The position numbers were made by a program, and so were the translations under genes. A DNA stretch of 7,695 nucleotides from the NCBI GenBank assembly GCA_023228745.1, contig JALOAP010000131.1:1-7695 (forward strand). The letters run 5' to 3'. A model generated the notes under the pieces. It was not told the DNA's origin, searched no databases, and saw nothing but the letters and a program-made list of their open reading frames with translations. Of the stretch, positions 7,541 through 7,695 are shown one piece after another (within the stretch, counting starts at the first letter, position 1; each line of letters begins with the position of its first letter). This DNA comes from Dehalococcoidia bacterium (GTDB taxonomy: Bacteria; Chloroflexota; Dehalococcoidia; Tepidiformales; Tepidiformaceae).

Positions 7541-7695
7541 ATGTCGAACCCACCGCGTACCTCAGACGAGATTCGAGAATCCTTCCTCCGCTTCTTCCAG
7601 GAACGGGGTCATGTCCTCCTGCCCGGCTGGCCGCTGGTCCCGCTCGGCGATCCGACATCGCTCTTCACGAGTGCGGGTATGCAGCAGTTCAAACC
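7541..7695 (+). CDS. alaS: Alanyl-tRNA synthetase, N-terminal fragment
   Basis: Class II aminoacyl-tRNA synthetase that attaches alanine to tRNA-Ala in the cytoplasm. Only 51 complete codons are inside the window. They read MSNPPRTSDEIRESFLRF, then FQERGHVLLPGWPLVPLGDP, then TSLFTSAGMQQFK. This matches the conserved AlaRS beginning, EIR..FL.FF...GH....S..LVP..DP.LLFTNAGM.QFK, which holds class II motif 1. The variant LVPLGDPTSLFTSAGMQQFKP resembles AlaRS from Chloroflexota and related lineages as I recall them. The ATG at 7541 is the natural start because the conserved region begins about ten residues in. It is transcribed divergently from glmU. Catalytic motifs 2 and 3, the editing domain and the C-Ala domain lie outside the window. 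Confidence 0.93.
   Translation, partial: MSNPPRTSDEIRESFLRFFQERGHVLLPGWPLVPLGDPTSLFTSAGMQQFK

Overview
The window is a GC-rich, tightly packed stretch of bacterial chromosome holding six recognisable protein-coding genes. Five lie on the minus strand and one starts on the plus strand at the right edge. I see no mobile element, CRISPR array, tRNA or rRNA. The closest overall impression is a member of the Chloroflexota (for example a Dehalococcoidia-like or Thermomicrobia-like lineage), based on the AlaRS N-terminus, the scarcity of Shine-Dalgarno sequences and the gene order. This placement is an inference and is not secure.

Layout from right to left, which is the direction of transcription for most genes: alaS (alanyl-tRNA synthetase, plus strand) begins at 7541 and runs off the edge. 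Divergent from it, across a roughly 205-bp intergenic region with promoter-like hexamers and a perfect 15-bp inverted repeat, is glmU (bifunctional UDP-GlcNAc biosynthesis enzyme). It is followed after 2 nt by a CNNM/CorC-type membrane protein with CBS domains, and 17 nt later by dprA (DNA-processing protein). After about 106 bp containing an AT-rich, promoter-like patch comes topA (DNA topoisomerase I). Then, after 119 bp with a strong hairpin, comes a XerC/XerD-type tyrosine recombinase whose last codons are cut off by the left edge.

The genes are housekeeping functions: cell-envelope precursor synthesis (glmU), membrane ion homeostasis or stress (corC-like), handling of incoming DNA (dprA), supercoil relaxation (topA), chromosome dimer resolution (xer) and translation (alaS). 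The dprA-topA-xerC order matches the known Bacillus subtilis smf-topA-gid-codV order, minus the gid/trmFO gene. All catalytic residues I could check are present, so the genes look intact.

I do not see a novel system here. The points worth a second look are small-scale: the operator-like palindrome and paired promoters between alaS and glmU, a possible 31-codon leader frame overlapping the glmU start, a degenerate third zinc finger and probable TTG start in TopA, and the hairpin where trmFO might be expected.
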